Positions 21,468 through 34,441 are shown, numbered from the stretch's first letter. The stretch is DNA of 64,000 nt from Eurosta solidaginis (GCF_040869045.1 NC_090322.1:196725477-196789476); one strand, 5' to 3'. The notes: generated by a model not told the origin, from the sequence alone. Program-made: numbers and translations.

Positions 21468-21875
21468 TGTAACCTGGAATCATGAAACGACCCTATTGTG
21501 GGAAAACAAGTTTTCGAGAAAAACGCGTTTAAAGTTTTTGTTTAGCTTGACTCTGTATAGCGGCTAGCCGTTGTGAACGAATTTTGTAATTAATATTTAA
21601 TTAACTTCCCGATAAGCTACAAGATTGAAACTTGGAATATAGTTCAGAACCCTATGACAATGCAATAATAAGAAAAAAAATCCGATAGGTGGCGCATGGA
21701 TGGAAATATTTAAAAAAAATGTGGTCGATTTGGCTTTAAATGTGAAAAAGCTAAGAAAGGTAGAAAATTGCGGTTTGTTCCATTGGAAAGAGCGTTAAAT
21801 TTCCTATAAGAATCACTCAAAATGTGAAGAACGGTATTTTCGCACAATAGCGTCGTTTCATGATTCCAGGTCACA
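21468..21875. mobile_element. MITE with about 38-bp inverted ends and TA duplication
   Basis: TGTAACCTGGAATCATGAAA at the left is matched inverted by the end reading TTTCATGATTCCAGGTCACA. The arms extend over CGACCCTATTGTG / CACAATAGCGTCG. TA flanks both sides (21466-21467, 21876-21877), as for Tc1/mariner-type elements. About 408 bp, non-coding. Confidence 0.65.
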
Positions 21876-22057
21876 TATACTTTTTGGAACTGATTACTTC
21901 GCTGGAACCGGTACATTTTGGAACGGATTAAACCTCATTGTTTTTAGGAATGGTTTCTATGTTTGAACTAGTACCTTTATGAAGTTGACAGTTTTCTTGA
22001 GTTCGGTTTCTTTTTTGGAACTAAGTTGTTTTTAGAGCCGGTTACTTATTTAAGTCA

Positions 22058-24301
22058 TTTTTATACTCAGTTGAGCAGAGCTCACAGAGTATATTAAGTT
22101 TGATTGGATAACGGTTGGTTGTACATATATAAAGGAATCGAGATAGATATAGACTTCCATATATCAAAATAATCAGGATCGAAAAAAAATTTGATTGAGC
22201 CATGTCCGTCCGTCCGTCCGTCCGTTAACACGATAACTTGAGTAAATTTTGAGGTATCTTGATGAAATTTGGTGTGTAGGTTCCTGAGCACTCATCTCAG
22301 ATCGCTATTTAAAATGAACGATATCGGACCATAACCACGCCCACTTTTTCGATATCGAAAATTTCGAAAAACCGAAAAAGTGCGATAATTCATTACAAAA
22401 GACCGATACAGCGACGAAACTTGGTAGATGAGTTGAACTTATGACGCAGAATAGAAAATTAGTAAAATTTTGGAGAATGGGCGTACTTTTAAAAGAAGGT
22501 AATTTAAAAATTTTGCAAGCTGTAATTTGGCAGTCGTTGAAGATATCATTATGAAATTTGGCAGGAACGTTACTCCTATTACTATATGTACGCTTAATAA
22601 AAATTAGCAAAATCGGAGGAGGACCACGCCCACTTTAAAAAAAATTTTTTTTTAAAGTAAAATTTTAACAAAAAATTTAATATCTTTACAGTATATAAGT
22701 AAATTATGTCAACATTCAACTCCAGTAATGATATGGTGCAACAAAATACAAAAATAAAAGAAAATTTCAAAATGGGCGTGGCTCCGCCCTTTTTCCTTTA
22801 ATTTGTCTAGGATACTTTTAACGCCATAAGTCGAACAAAAATTAACCAATCCTTTTGAAATTTGGTGGGGGCATAGATTTTATGACGTTAACTGTTTTTT
22901 GTGAAAATGGGCGAAATCGGTTGATGCCACGCCCAGTTTTTATACACAGTCGTCCGTCTGTCCGTCCGCATGGCCGTTAACACGATAACTTGAGCCAAAA
23001 TCGACATATCTTTAATGAACTTAGTTCACGTGCTTACTTGAACTCACTTTATCTTGGTATGAAAAATGAACGAAATCCGACTATGACATGTTAAGGTAAT
23101 TGGATTGTTTTATTGGCGCGAAATATAACTTTAGAAAAAACTTTATAAAATGATTGTGACACCTACCATATTAAGTAGAAGAAAACGAAAAAGTTCTGCA
23201 GGGCGAAATAAAAAACACTTAAAATCTTGGCAGGTATTACATATATAAATAAATTAGCGGTATCCAGCAGATGATGTTCTGGGTCACCCTGGTCCACATT
23301 TTGGTCGATATCTGGAAAACGCCTTCACATATACAACTACCACCACTCCCTTTTAAAACTCTCATTAATACCTTTAATTTGATACCAATATTGTGCAAAC
23401 AAATTCTAGAGTCGCCCCTGGTCCACCTTCATAGCGGTATCTGGAAAAGGCGTCCACCTATAGAACTAAGGCCCACTCCCATTTAAAAATACGCATTAAC
23501 ACCTTTCATTTGATACCCATATCGTGCAAACTAAATCTAGAGTCACCCCTGGTCCACCTTTATTGCGATACCTCGAAAAGGCGTCCACCTATAGAACTAA
23601 GGCCCACTCCCTTTTAAAATACTCATTAACTCCTTTGGTTTGATACCCGTATTGCACAAACGAATTCTAGAGTTACCCCTGGCCCACCTTTATGGCGATA
23701 TCTCGAAACGGCGTCCACTTATAGAACTAAGGTCCACTCCCTTTTAAAATACTCATTAACACCTTTCATTTGATACCCATATTGTGCAAACAAATTCTAG
23801 GGTCACCCCTGGACCACCTCTATGGCGATATCTCGAAACGGCGTCCACCTCTGGAACTAAGGATTACTCCCTTTTAAAATGCTCACTAACACCTTTCTTT
23901 TGATACCCATATTGTACAAACAAATTCTAGGGTCGCCCCTGGTCCACCTTTGTGGCGATATCTCGAAAAGGCGACCACCTATACAACAACCACCACTCCC
24001 TTTTAAAACCCTCATTAATACCTTTAATTTGATACCCATATCGTACAAACGCATTCTAGAGTCAACCCTGATCCACCTTTATGGCTATATCCCTAAATGG
24101 GGTCCACCTTAGAACTATGGCCCACTTCCTCATAAAATACTCTTTAATGCCTTTCATTTGATACACATGTCATACAAGCACATTCCAGGGTTTCCCTCGG
24201 TTCATTTTCCTACATGGTTATTTTCCCTTATGCTGTCACCATAGCTCTCAACTGAGTATGTAATGTTCGGTTACACCCGAACTTAACCTTTCTTACTTGT
24301 T
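22058..24301 (+). mobile_element. INE-1/DINE-1-like Helentron-associated element, copy 1
   Basis: It starts TTTTTATACTCAGTTGAGCA and ends with TCAACTGAGTATGTAATG, a perfect hairpin GTTCGG-TTACAC-CCGAAC, and CTTACTTGTT. TATACTCAGTTGAG and its complement near the 3' end are subterminal inverted repeats. The first 250 bp (GAGTATATTAAG, ATATAAAGGAATCGAG, GAGCCATGTCCGTCCGTCCG, ACCACGCCCAC) closely resemble Drosophila INE-1 as I remember it. A 128-bp minisatellite fills the 3' half. These are the hallmarks of non-autonomous Helentrons. No protein is encoded. Confidence 0.72.
23273..24130 (+). repeat. 128-bp minisatellite in copy 1
   Basis: About six and a half units with core TTTGATACCCATAT, TACAAACA-ATTCTAGAGTC, CCCCTGGTCCACCTTTATGG, CGATATCTCGAAAAGGCG. 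Short frames across it are by-products of the repeat. Confidence 0.85.
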
Positions 24302-24321
24302 CATTTTAGGAACCAGTTACA

Positions 24322-27300
24322 TTTTTATACTCAGTTGAGCAGAGCTCACAGAGTATATTAAGTTTGATTGGATAACGGTTGGTTGTACATATATAAAGGA
24401 ATCGAGATAGATATAGACTTCCATATATCAAAATAATCAGGATCGAAAAAAAATTTGATTGAGCCATGTCCGTCCGTCCGTCCGTCCGTCCGTCCGTCCG
24501 TTAACACGATAACTTGGGTAAATTTTGAGGTATCTTGATGAATGGCATGTAGGTTCCTGAGCACTCATCTCAGATCGCTATTTAAAATGAACGATATCGG
24601 ACTATAACCACGCCCACTTTTTCGATATCGAAAATTTCGAAAAACCGAAAAAGTGCGATAATTCATTACAAAAGACAGATAAAGCGACGAAACTTGGTAG
24701 ATGGATTGACGCTATGCCACAGAATAGAAAACTAGTAAGATTTTGGACAATGGGCGTGGCACCGCCCACTTTTACAAGAAGATAATTTAAAAGTTTTGCA
24801 AGCTGTAATTTGGCAGTCGTTGAAGATATCATGATGAAATTTGGCAGGAACGTTACTACTATTACTATATATGTGCTAAATAAAAATTAGCAAAATTGGA
24901 TGAAGAACACGCCCACTTTTTAAAAAAAAAATTTTTTTAATTCAAATTTTAACAAAAAATTTAATATCTTTACTGTATATAAGTAAATTAAGTCAAAATT
25001 CAACTCCAGTAATGATATGATGCAACAAAATACAAAAATAAAAGAAATTTTCAAAATGGGCGCGGCTCCGCCCATTTTCATTTAGTTTGTCTAGAATACT
25101 TTTATTGCCATAAGTCGAACAAAAATTTACCAATCCTTCTCAAATTTGGTAGGGGCATAGATTCTATGACGTTAACTGTTCTCTGTGAAAATCGGTGGAA
25201 GCCACGCCCAGTTTTTATACACAGTCCACCGTCTGTCCCTCCGCTCGGCCGTTAACACAATAACTTGAGCAAAATCCGATATATATTTACTAAACTAAGC
25301 CCACTTACTTATCTGAACTCACTTTATCTTGGTATAAAAAATGGCCGAAATCCGACCATAACCACGCCCACTTTATCGATATCGAAAATTACGAAAAATG
25401 AAAAAATGCCATAATTCTATACCAAATACGAAAAAAGGGATGAAACATGGTAACTGGATTGGTTTATTGACGCAAAATATAACTTTGGAAAAAACTTTGT
25501 AAAATGGGTGTGACACCTACCATATTAAGTAGAAGAAAATGAAAAAGTTCTACAAGGCGAAATCAACAGCCCTTGGAATCTTGGCAGGAATACTGTTAGT
25601 GGTATTGCATATACAAATAAATTAGCAGTACCCGACAGATGATTTTCTGGATCACCTGGTCCACATTTTGGTCGATATCGCGAGAACGCCTTCACATATA
25701 TATCTAAGGGCCACTCGCTTTTAAAACCCTCATTAATACCTTTAATTTGATATCCATATCGTACAAACATTCTAGAGTCACACCTGGCCCACCCTAATGG
25801 CGATATCGCGAAAAGGCGTCCACATATAGACCTAATTCCCACTCCCTCTTAAAATGCTCAGTAACACCTTTCGTTTGATACCCATATCGTACAAACATTC
25901 TAGAGTCACCCTTGGTCCACCTTTATGGCGATATCTCGAAAAGGCGTCCACCTATAGAACTATGGATTACTCCCTTTTAAAATACTCATTACCACCTTTC
26001 ATTTGATACCCATATCGTACAAACACATTCTAGAGTCACCCTGGCCCACCCTAATGGCGATATCTCGAAAAGGCGTCCACCTATAAACCTAATGCCCACT
26101 CCCTCTTAAAATGCTCAGTAACACCTTTCGTTTGATACCCATATCGTACAAACATTCTAGAGTCACCCCTGGCCCACCCTAATGGCGATATCTCGAAAGG
26201 GCGTCCACCTATAGACCTAATGCCTACTCTCTCTTAAAATGCTCAGTAACACCTTTCATTTGATACCCATATCGTACAAACATTCTAGAGTCACCCTTGG
26301 CCCACCCTAATGGCGATATCTCGAAAAGGCGTCCACCTATAGACCTACTGCCCACTCCCTCTTAAAATGCTCAGTAACACCTTTCGTTTGATACCCATAT
26401 CGTACAAACATTCTAGAGTCACCCCTGGCCCACCCTAATGGCGATATCTCGAAAGGGCGTCCACCTATAGACCTAATGTCCACTCCCTCTTAAAATGCTC
26501 AGGAACACCTTTCGTTTGATACCCATATCGTACAAACATTCTAGAATCACCCTTGGCCCACCCTAATTGCGATATCTCGAAAAGGCGTCCACCTATAGAC
26601 CTAATGCCCACTCCCTCTTAAAATGCTCAGTAACACCGTTCGTTTGATACCCATATCGTACAAACATTCTAGAGTCACCCTTGGCCCACCCTAATGGCGA
26701 CATTTCGAAAAGGCGTCCACCTATAGACCTAATGCCCACTCCCTCTTAAAATGCTCAGTAACACTTTTCGTTTGATACCCATATCGTACAAACATTGTAG
26801 AGTAACCCCTGGCCCACCCTAATGGCGATATCTCGAAAAGGCGTCCACCTATCGACCTAATTCCCACTCCCTCTTAAAATGCTCAGTAACACCTTTCGTT
26901 TGATACCCATATCGTACAAACATTCTAGAGTCACCCCTGGCCCACCCTAATGGCGATATCTCGAAAGGGCGTCCACCTATAGACCTAATTCCCACTCCCT
27001 CTTAAAATGCTCAGTAACACCTTTCGTTTGATACCCATATCGTACAAACACATTCTAGAGTCACCCCTGGTCCACCTTAATGGGGACATCTCGAAAAGGC
27101 GTCCACCTATAGACCTAATTCCCACTCCCTCTTAAAATGCTCAGTAACACCTTTCGTTTGATACCCATATCGTACAAACATTCTAGAGTCACCCCTGGCC
27201 CACCCTAATGGCGATATCCCTAAATGGCGTCCATCCATAGAACTATGGCCTACTCTCTCTTAAAATACTCTTTAATACCTTTCATTTAATACACATGTCA

Positions 27301-27412
27301 TACAACCACATTCCAGGGTTACCCCAGGTTCATTTTCCTTATTTTGTCTCCATAGCTCTCAACTGAGTATGTAATGTTCGGTAACACCCGAACTTAGCCT
27401 TCCTTACTTGTT
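24322..27412 (+). mobile_element. INE-1-like element, copy 2
   Basis: Same ends and order as copy 1, only 20 bp downstream of it and in the same orientation. The CCGT run after GAGCCATGT is longer than in copy 1, and the internal minisatellite has about twelve units instead of six and a half. The body before the array is near-identical to copy 1, which suggests a local duplication or a second insertion next to the first. Confidence 0.72.
25650..27235 (+). repeat. 128-bp minisatellite in copy 2
   Basis: Spacing of TGGCGATATCTCGAAA at 26183, 26311 and 26439 gives 128 bp. About twelve units; the middle ones (26100-27000) are almost identical to each other and differ from the edge units, the usual pattern of unequal exchange. 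Confidence 0.9.
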
Positions 27413-28575
27413 TAGTTAATATTTTGGTAATGGTAACATTTTTGAAAGCGATTAATTCTTTATAACCGCTTTAATTCTGAAAGCAGTTACTCTTTTTGGT
27501 TACTCTTTGAAATCATTATTTTTTTCCAAATCTTACTTTTTTAAAACGCTTACTTTTTTGTCAATCGTTATATTTTTGAAACCGGTAATATTTTGGAAAA
27601 AGGGAAATTGTGGAAAATATTACGTTTTTGGGAAAGCTGTTCCTATTTTAAAAAGGTTACTGTTTTGGATACGGCTACTTTTTTAAGAAAGGTTACATAT
27701 TTGAAAACTTTTACTTTTTTTAAAGAGGTTACTTTTTGAAAAGGTGAATTTTGTGAAAAAGTTCATTTTTATGAATAAGGTTACTTTTATGTAAAGCCTA
27801 GTTGTTTGAAAAAGGTTATTTCTTTTAAAAATTACTTTATTGAAAGAGGTAGCTTTTTTGAAAAAGGTAATTTTTTTGGAAATGTTACTTTTTTGAAAAT
27901 GGTCACTTCTTTGAAAAAGGAAACTGTTTTGAAAAATGGTTACTTATTTGAAAAAACTTACTTTTTTGAAAAAAGGTTACTTATTTGAAAACTTTAAAAA
28001 GGTGATTTTTGAAAAAGTTTCCTTTTATGAAAAGGTTACTTCTTTGAAAAAGGCTACTTCTTTGAAAAGAATTACTTTGAAAAAAATATTTCTTTGAAAA
28101 AGGTTACTTTTGTGAAAAAGGTTTCCTTTTATGAAAAGGTTACTTCTTTGAAAAAGCTCACCTCTTTGAAAAAGGCTACTTCTTTGAAAAAGATTACTTC
28201 TTTGAAAAAGGTTAATTTTGGGAAAAAGGTTTCCTTTGTGAAAAAGTTTCCTTTTATGAAAAGGTTACTTCTTTGAAAAAGGTCACCTCTTTGAAAAAGG
28301 CTACTTCTTTGAAAAAGATTACTTCTTTGAGAAAAAAATATTTCTTGGAAAAAGGTTTCCTTTGTGAAAAAGTTTTCCTTTGTGAAAAAGGTTTCCTTTT
28401 TGAAAAAGACTACTTCGGCAAAAAGGCTACTTTTATGATAATTTTTTGTTATTTATTTTTTTTTTTATATTTTTGAAAAATTATATTTTTTTAAAAAAGG
28501 TCCTTTTTTGCAAAAGTTTACTTTTTTGAAAAACTTTAATTTTGAAAAAAATTTTTGAAATAGGCAACTTTTGCA
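27413..28575. repeat. T-rich minisatellite (TTTGAAAAAGGTTACTT)
   Basis: An irregular tandem array of a motif of about 17 bp, TTTGAAAAAGGTTACTT, most regular at 28020-28400. Diverged versions (GGAACCGGTTACTTTTT) occur before the INE-1-like copies, at about 21890-22050. So one old array seems to have been interrupted by both elements. Frames of about 60 codons made of KKVTSLKK are repeat artefacts. Confidence 0.8.
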
Positions 28576-28580
28576 AAAAA

Positions 28581-28927
28581 ATAAATATAAGGCGCGATAA
28601 CCTCCGAAGAGATTTTAGGCCCAGCTTCTCTTCCAATTTGCGTCGTGCTCCTTTTAGTTTTTCCTATAAATTGGCGGGACGGGACCTACTTGTTTTGTGC
28701 CGACTCCGAACGGCATCTGCAATGCAGTTGAGTTTTCACTGAGAGCTTTTCATGGCAGAAATACACTCGTAGTGCTTGCCAAACACTGTCGAGGGATGAC
28801 CCCCCGTAGAAGAATTTTCTTCTAATTGAAAACCCTTGTTTCTAAAATTTTGATGATGCTTTTCTCGGGGCGTGAACCCAGTATCTTCGGTGTGGTAGGC
28901 GGAGCACGCTACCATCACACCACGGGG
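28581..28927 (-). mobile_element. tRNA-derived SINE, with head
   Basis: Reading the minus strand from 28927, the head carries a pol III A-box-like TGATGGTAGCGTG (28917-28905) and a B box GGGTTCACGCC (28879-28869), about 40 bp apart, in a tRNA-like sequence. A body of about 250 bp shared with 17323-17577 follows, ending GCGCCTTATATTT. It would be transcribed by RNA polymerase III and moved by a LINE. No clear target duplication is visible in the low-complexity flanks. Confidence 0.8.
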
Positions 28928-28929
28928 GT

Positions 28930-29325
28930 CGTCAACCGGTTATTGGTTTTAAAAACGTATTTTGTGAAGTGGATTCTTTTTTTTAAAATGGGTTAATTTT
29001 GCTAAACTTTTCTGCTAACAGTTATTTTTTGAAAATGGTAGTTTTTTGGAAACTACTTTGTTTTTTGAAAACGCTTGCTTTTTGCAAACTACTTTCTTTT
29101 TGAAATCGCTTGCTTTTTGAAAACGCTTGCTTTTTGAAAAGGCTTTCGGACAGGCTCACTGCCTCCTGAAAATACCCTTAACTGATAGTTACGTCGTTAT
29201 CGTCAGAAAGGTTACTTTTATAAAAAAGGTTACTTTAATGTGCAGGGTTAGTTTCTTGAAAAGGGTGACTTTTTGGAAGAATATTACTTTTTTGAAAGAG
29301 GTTACTTGTTTGAAATAGGAGCCAA
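28930..29325. repeat. T-rich minisatellite, continuation
   Basis: The same motif family as 27413-28575 resumes after the SINE (GCTTGCTTTTTGAAAACGC and AAAGGTTACTTTTAT). The SINE therefore inserted into the array. Confidence 0.7.
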
Positions 29326-29861
29326 TTTATAACAAATTTCTTCAGGCTTAACTTTTCAGTTTTAATATTCGAACTGAAACCATTCCCAAAAACGTTTTCG
29401 CAAAAATTCGGGAAAATTTGGCGAAAGTTTTTATTTAGATATTTCTGAGATTTTTTGAGCATTCAGTTTTGTTCTAATAAAGCAGAAGTTATAGGTCTCT
29501 AAAAATTATCGTTGATTTTTTAAAATATTTTTTTTTTTCCGAAGGGTGTATCAGATTTTCTTTCAAATAAAAAAAATTGTTATATGCTCTTTGCATCGAA
29601 GAAAATATAAAACGTACTTCCGAAAAAAAGAATTATCAAAAATAGGTACCAAAACAAATATTTAAGATTAAAGTTACATAAAGTTGTATCGGCAATTTGG
29701 CACCTAGTTCTTATACCTTTTTCTTATCAGTGTCCAAACAAAATAAGTAAGTTCACTTTTTGGCGGACTTGTCTGAACTATACAGTTTGGTCGAATTATT
29801 ACTCATCATGAAGATATATGTAAAAGAATTGTAAAAATAATTTATTCGCTATCAAACTCAC

Positions 29862-31170
29862 CTGCTTTTGTTTGAATATCTTCATGTCTATGGTGAGTCA
29901 TATCATGTGCAGCAGTGCTATGGTGCTCAGTGTCGGCATATTCACTGTGTTTCAATGGTGGTATATAATGTGATTTGACTAATAGCATTGGTGGTATAAA
30001 ATGTGAATTATCTACCGACTCTTTTACGTGTGTATGCTGTAGTTCCTGCATATTAGCGGCATGTTGTTGTTGTGGATGCATAGGATGGCTAATGGCAAAA
30101 GGTGCCTCAGTGGCAGAAGTTGTGGAGTCAATCACAATCGATTTTTGTGTTGCATGAGGAGCAATGGTGTTGCTTAGTTGTACCGAAGACGTAGAGGAAG
30201 ACATATGATCTTCTGACTCTGTGGCATGCGCAGGCGCTGCGCTTGTAGATGGCGTTATGGTGGTAATGAACTGTGCATGATGAGCTGCCCGAATTTTTTG
30301 AGTATCGTCTTCAAATTTTGCAGTAGATGTCAATAACACTGGTAGAACAGTGGTTGCAGATGTAGTGGTTGTTGTTGTAGCCTTAGCGGTTGTTGTGGGC
30401 ACTGTTGTGATACTGGTTGTTGTCGTCACAGGCGTTGTAGTTGTCTCGCCAATTATTTTATGCTGCATATCCTCTTTCAAGTTATGCATCTGCTTTTCAC
30501 TCCGTTTTTCCATTGCTTCCTCCAGCAATTTTTCTGTAATGGGCGCCATTGTTTTTAGATCATTCGGTAGCACTCTCTTTATATGTGGCAGCGGTTCCAT
30601 TATCTCATTTGATACTTCACCATCTTCGGGACCCACATGTACTAACATTTCTGGCTCACCACTTTGCTGCGGCTGATCGCCCAACATCATATCTTCCAAT
30701 GCCACCAACTGTTGTTGTTTCTTTGGCTTGGGAGTTGGCGGTGGTAATTCAATTATTTCTTCATATTTTACTTCTCTATTCTTCTTTTGATAATTTCCAC
30801 CATTCGCGACAATCACTTTCTTTGCAGCTTTCTTTATTGGTTTTGGTATCTCGCCTGGTATATGATAACCGCTCATAGCCAATGATGGCTCATCAGCTTG
30901 CATTAGTTCATCCACATTGAATTGTTCAATTAGTCGCTGCACAGTATTTTCTTCAGTTGGCATCTGCTCAGCGGGGTCACTATTGCTTTCTGAGCCGTAG
31001 GATGTTTCGCCTAATGGTAAAAGTTCAATATTATTGTTTTCGTTGTTGTCGGTGCGTATGCTGTTAATAATCTGAAGTGACTTGAAGTGTGAATTGGTGA
31101 TGTCGTTGATGCGCTGCGCTTCGAGTCGCTCGCGTGGGCAAATGAGCTCGCGAAGTGCACGATCACGATC
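29862..31170 (-). CDS. Exon c: acidic segment then Thr-rich mucin-like region
   Basis: The acceptor TTTTCTCCCTTACCAG precedes 31170 and the donor CAG|GTGAGT follows 29862. The first residues DRDRALRELICPRERLEAQR continue exon b and contain the last cysteine of the region. Then come an Asn-rich stretch, a Pro/Lys segment (ELPPPTPKPKKQQQ), and a Thr block of about 35 residues (TTTTPVTTTTSITTVPTTT and on, about 30430-30340). A His/Pro/Gln-rich tail follows, with two related repeats HFIPPMLLVKSH and HYIPPLKHSEY. The frame continues through the donor into an intronic stop at 29842, so both a short spliced-out form and the spliced form are possible on paper; phase agreement with exon d favours splicing. 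Confidence 0.82.
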
Positions 31171-32596
31171 CTGGTAAGGGAGAAAAAAGAAAGGGAGAGA
31201 AACAGAAAATAAGATAAAGAAATTGAAAAGAATTTAAGTTTTTTATTTTGTGAATAGTGACTGGAAACGACTGCCATTTTACGGCTTTGGGGTCTTAAAG
31301 AACCAAAATGATAACTAGAAACGGACTAAATTGATCAGCGGAATGATATAGAAATACCTGAATAGCTTTGCAGAAAGGCCGAGCTCGGCAGCTAAAGGTA
31401 AAGCTAGTATTATTTACCTCTAAGATGAAATGCCCAAATTGTAACTTAACTTCTCCTTATCACATGGAGCTAAGTTTTTGGATAGTGTAAGGTTGTCTGA
31501 GGTAAGCGCTTACAACATGAATTTAAAAGGTAGTTGGTGGAAGGAATTCTGCTAGGTGCAATCAAAGCGGCGATTGGATCATGCCATACATAGGCTATGG
31601 ATGTGATATGCTATGGGTCAAAGGTTGATATCTTCATCAAGAAAATGGGTGCCTTTAGACCTACAAGAGATATGGCTCTGAACTATTTCGCGTGCTAACC
31701 AGAATGCAGGAAGCAGCTTTTGTGGTGCAGATTCGAAAAATATTCCAATACCTCCTTTAACCCCCAGCACAGGTTTAACGAGTCAAAAGGTGGAAGAGAC
31801 TGGAGGCCTGAGGGATTCAAGATTTATAGCTTCACAGCTTGCTCAACGCAGTTGACAACCTTACCTAAGCCAAAATGAATGTAACGTACACACGCTCATG
31901 CCAAATCTTCACCTGCTAAATAAACAGGATTCGCCGCGAGTAGTTAGGGTTGACAAGATACGATTTTCAGTCAATCTTATTCACATCAGTCCTGCTGCGG
32001 GTATTGTGTGTTGCATGGATTGAAATTAAACACAAAACCTTTCTGCAGAAAATTAACTCACTTTTAAGGAAAGGCAGTTGTAGAAGACTTCCGAAACAAA
32101 AGAGCACATTGAGTAAGAAACGACACACCAACTGACAAACACAGCCTCAAAGTTTAAAGCTAAAGTTGGGAATCCACTTGCATAGGCGATCTGAACATCT
32201 GTGAGTAATCTTTCACCGCTTTAAGTTCGGTATGTGCATAAGTTGATGGAATATTAAAGCTAATAACTAGGACTTGATATTCGAGGTAAAAGCTCTAAAT
32301 TCTATTCAGTGAAGGCGACGCAGATGTTATGAAACTCACTCCGCGGTCTCATCGTAGTAAAAAAAGGATTGGGTTGACATTTATCCCGATAAAAGTCGTT
32401 TGTTTGTAGGATGGAAGGTGCCAAACATCGCTGGTGGTCAAAAAGCAAATTAATACCTCTTTTTGCTAGGTCCCTGGGCACAGGGAGTTTGAATGCAGCC
32501 GATTTGGAGATGGGATGGCACGAAAACATTACGAAAGTGACATAAGCAAGGCCGACAGCTCCGTTTGACTACCGCTGGGTTGACTAGCTGGGATGA

Positions 32597-32727
32597 TTAC
32601 GAGACCTTAAGTTTCTTTTAGCCATGTTGACATGGAAAAGGAGTTAGCTTCTATTTTAACCTTACGAGACCTTAAGTTCCTTACAGCCATGTTGACATAG
32701 AAAAGGAATTAACTTCCTTTTCCCCAT
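32597..32727. repeat. Two-copy 65-bp tandem duplication
   Basis: TTACGAGACCTTAAGT occurs at 32597 and 32662, each followed by GCCATGTTGACAT and GAAAAGGA, with a few differences between copies. Confidence 0.8.
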
Positions 32728-33599
32728 TGGTGACGCATACCACCAACCTCCCTCTGTAGAAGCTGTGTGAATGAAGAAGAGGAGCTGACAGGCACACGAC
32801 TTCTCGAAAGTCTGGCAGAGGTAGGGATGGCAGATATTTTAAACTTTAATAAAAAAGCAAGGAGTTCGTTGACGACTATACAGATGTAATCGGATTGGAC
32901 GAATGTATCGCAACCCGGCGCTCATAACAATATTGTACCCCAGTGGAAGTGCATGCATTTTAGGATGGAAAACAACCACCGAAAATTCCCGTTGTACGAT
33001 CTACTGAATGACGTAGTTCTAGAATATTGAGGGACGTAGAATGGCTTGGATAGAGTACATTCCTGTCATTTGTATGGAGTGGTATTTCCGAGATCACTCA
33101 AGTAATTCATACATCAGAGTACAGTTAGGAGGAATAATTAAACAACACCTTATAATGTACGAGCTTAAAGGGCAGCCTGACTCCACAAATACTTCTGTTC
33201 TATATCTATTAACTTCTGCTAGTGAGCTTATTGGAATGGCTCACTACGTACATATGTATATTAAATTTTCCTCCATCTTGCGCTTAACTTAAGAGTGCTA
33301 ACTGTTATCATAATTACAGCCTTCCTTCTAAATTTCTTTAGTTTCAACTTTGTCCGAATCTTACCGAAGGTCTTATCACACCATTCTCTACTTCGTACTG
33401 AGCATAGAAAAGCAGTCTTAGAGGCTAAAGCAGCGCGGTTTTATACTACATGCACTCTTAATCTAGAAGAAAGAGCTAAGAAAGCTTTAGTTGCCTCTAT
33501 GCCATTAGCAAATAGTGCGTTCTCTGGCTAACAGTAGTATTACCTGACGTATTGCGTACCATTTTTCTTTTTGCTTTTACGAATACCAAACTTTGCACC

Positions 33600-33830
33600 G
33601 AATAAAAGCGAAAAGATTTCGTCATGTCATGCGAATGAAGTAAGACGCTCCGGTGAAGAAAATATTTCAACAGAGAAAAGGAAAGACCTTCACTTAGTTG
33701 TGAAAGGCAGGTTGAGGAAGGCTTAACTACCCTTGATGCTCCCAATTTGCGTCAGCTATCGTGAACAAAGGACAGCTCGCGGCAATAAATGATGATAAAT
33801 GAACTTTGCCCATTTGTGCTGTGATCTCCT
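33600..33830 (+). pseudogene. Relic of the RTE-like LINE 3' end
   Basis: In shifting frames it reads RFRHVMRMK then DAPVKKIF, then a weak match to the last residues, resembling GHVMRMKDDAPAKKVF of the LINE at 13159. Only about 200 bp is recognisable. Confidence 0.45.
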
Positions 33831-34441
33831 TTGTGGACAAAACATGTTTTGATATCGGTACATAATAAAAACTTTGACAACTCTCAATTGGATCGAGCCT
33901 CATATCGGGATCTGACCTGTTTGTCAGTAGGGAATTTGAAATCCTGCTGCTTTATTACAGTCTTGACCCGGGAAGTTTGGTTTCGAGTCAGCACATCAAG
34001 CGCTGGGCCGACACTACTCCTTGCCCAATAAAGCATTTTTTTCTGCCAATTGTTGATGCCGAGCGCTCACCTACACTACTTAAATTCATTAAGCACATTT
34101 TTCTATCATAACTGAAGCGTTAACGTGGTGGCGGCCTACGATATTTTATGCGGCATTGCTAAATATTTGGATGACCGTAGTTTTGTTAACTATAGATAGG
34201 GATGATGACGAGGTGGACAAATGAAGTACCTCAAGAACTTCCAACAATAAAGGCAGCTGTGAACCAGGGGAAAACGCCTTGCTCAGAATGGAGTCGCATT
34301 CACAGTTATCCGATCGATGTTTGCTTTATCCACAATAGTATTGTTGTTTGACAATTACGATATTAAAAACGTTATTTTCTGCGTAAACACTAACCAGTCA
34401 TACTTAGCCTAGATAAAACGAAAACCCGCATTTTCACTTAC

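Larger units (their letters stand above)
20759..29861 (-). other. 9.1-kb intron between exons c and d, repeat-filled
   Basis: The donor is CAG|GTGAGT at 29861 and the acceptor TTCTAG at 20759. Its length is almost wholly explained by insertions listed separately: a LINE piece, a MITE, two INE-1-like elements, T-rich minisatellite, and a SINE. Confidence 0.75.
31171..34441 (-). other. 3.3-kb intron between exons b and c
   Basis: GTAAGT donor at 34441 and CAG acceptor at 31171. Contents are mostly unrecognisable old repeats. LINE-like scraps lie near 32440-32520 and 33600-33830. A small tandem duplication is at 32597-32727. Confidence 0.7.

Noticed and set aside
23273..27235. CRISPR-like array
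   Set aside because: The units are contiguous 128-bp repeats without unique spacers, and the sequence is eukaryotic.
27806..28476. Lys-rich frames (KKVTSLKKATSLKK)
   Set aside because: By-products of the T-rich 17-bp minisatellite.
30350..30878. Plus-strand hydrophobic frames opposite exon c
   Set aside because: Same shadow effect opposite Thr-rich coding sequence, while the minus-strand exon has matching splice phases.
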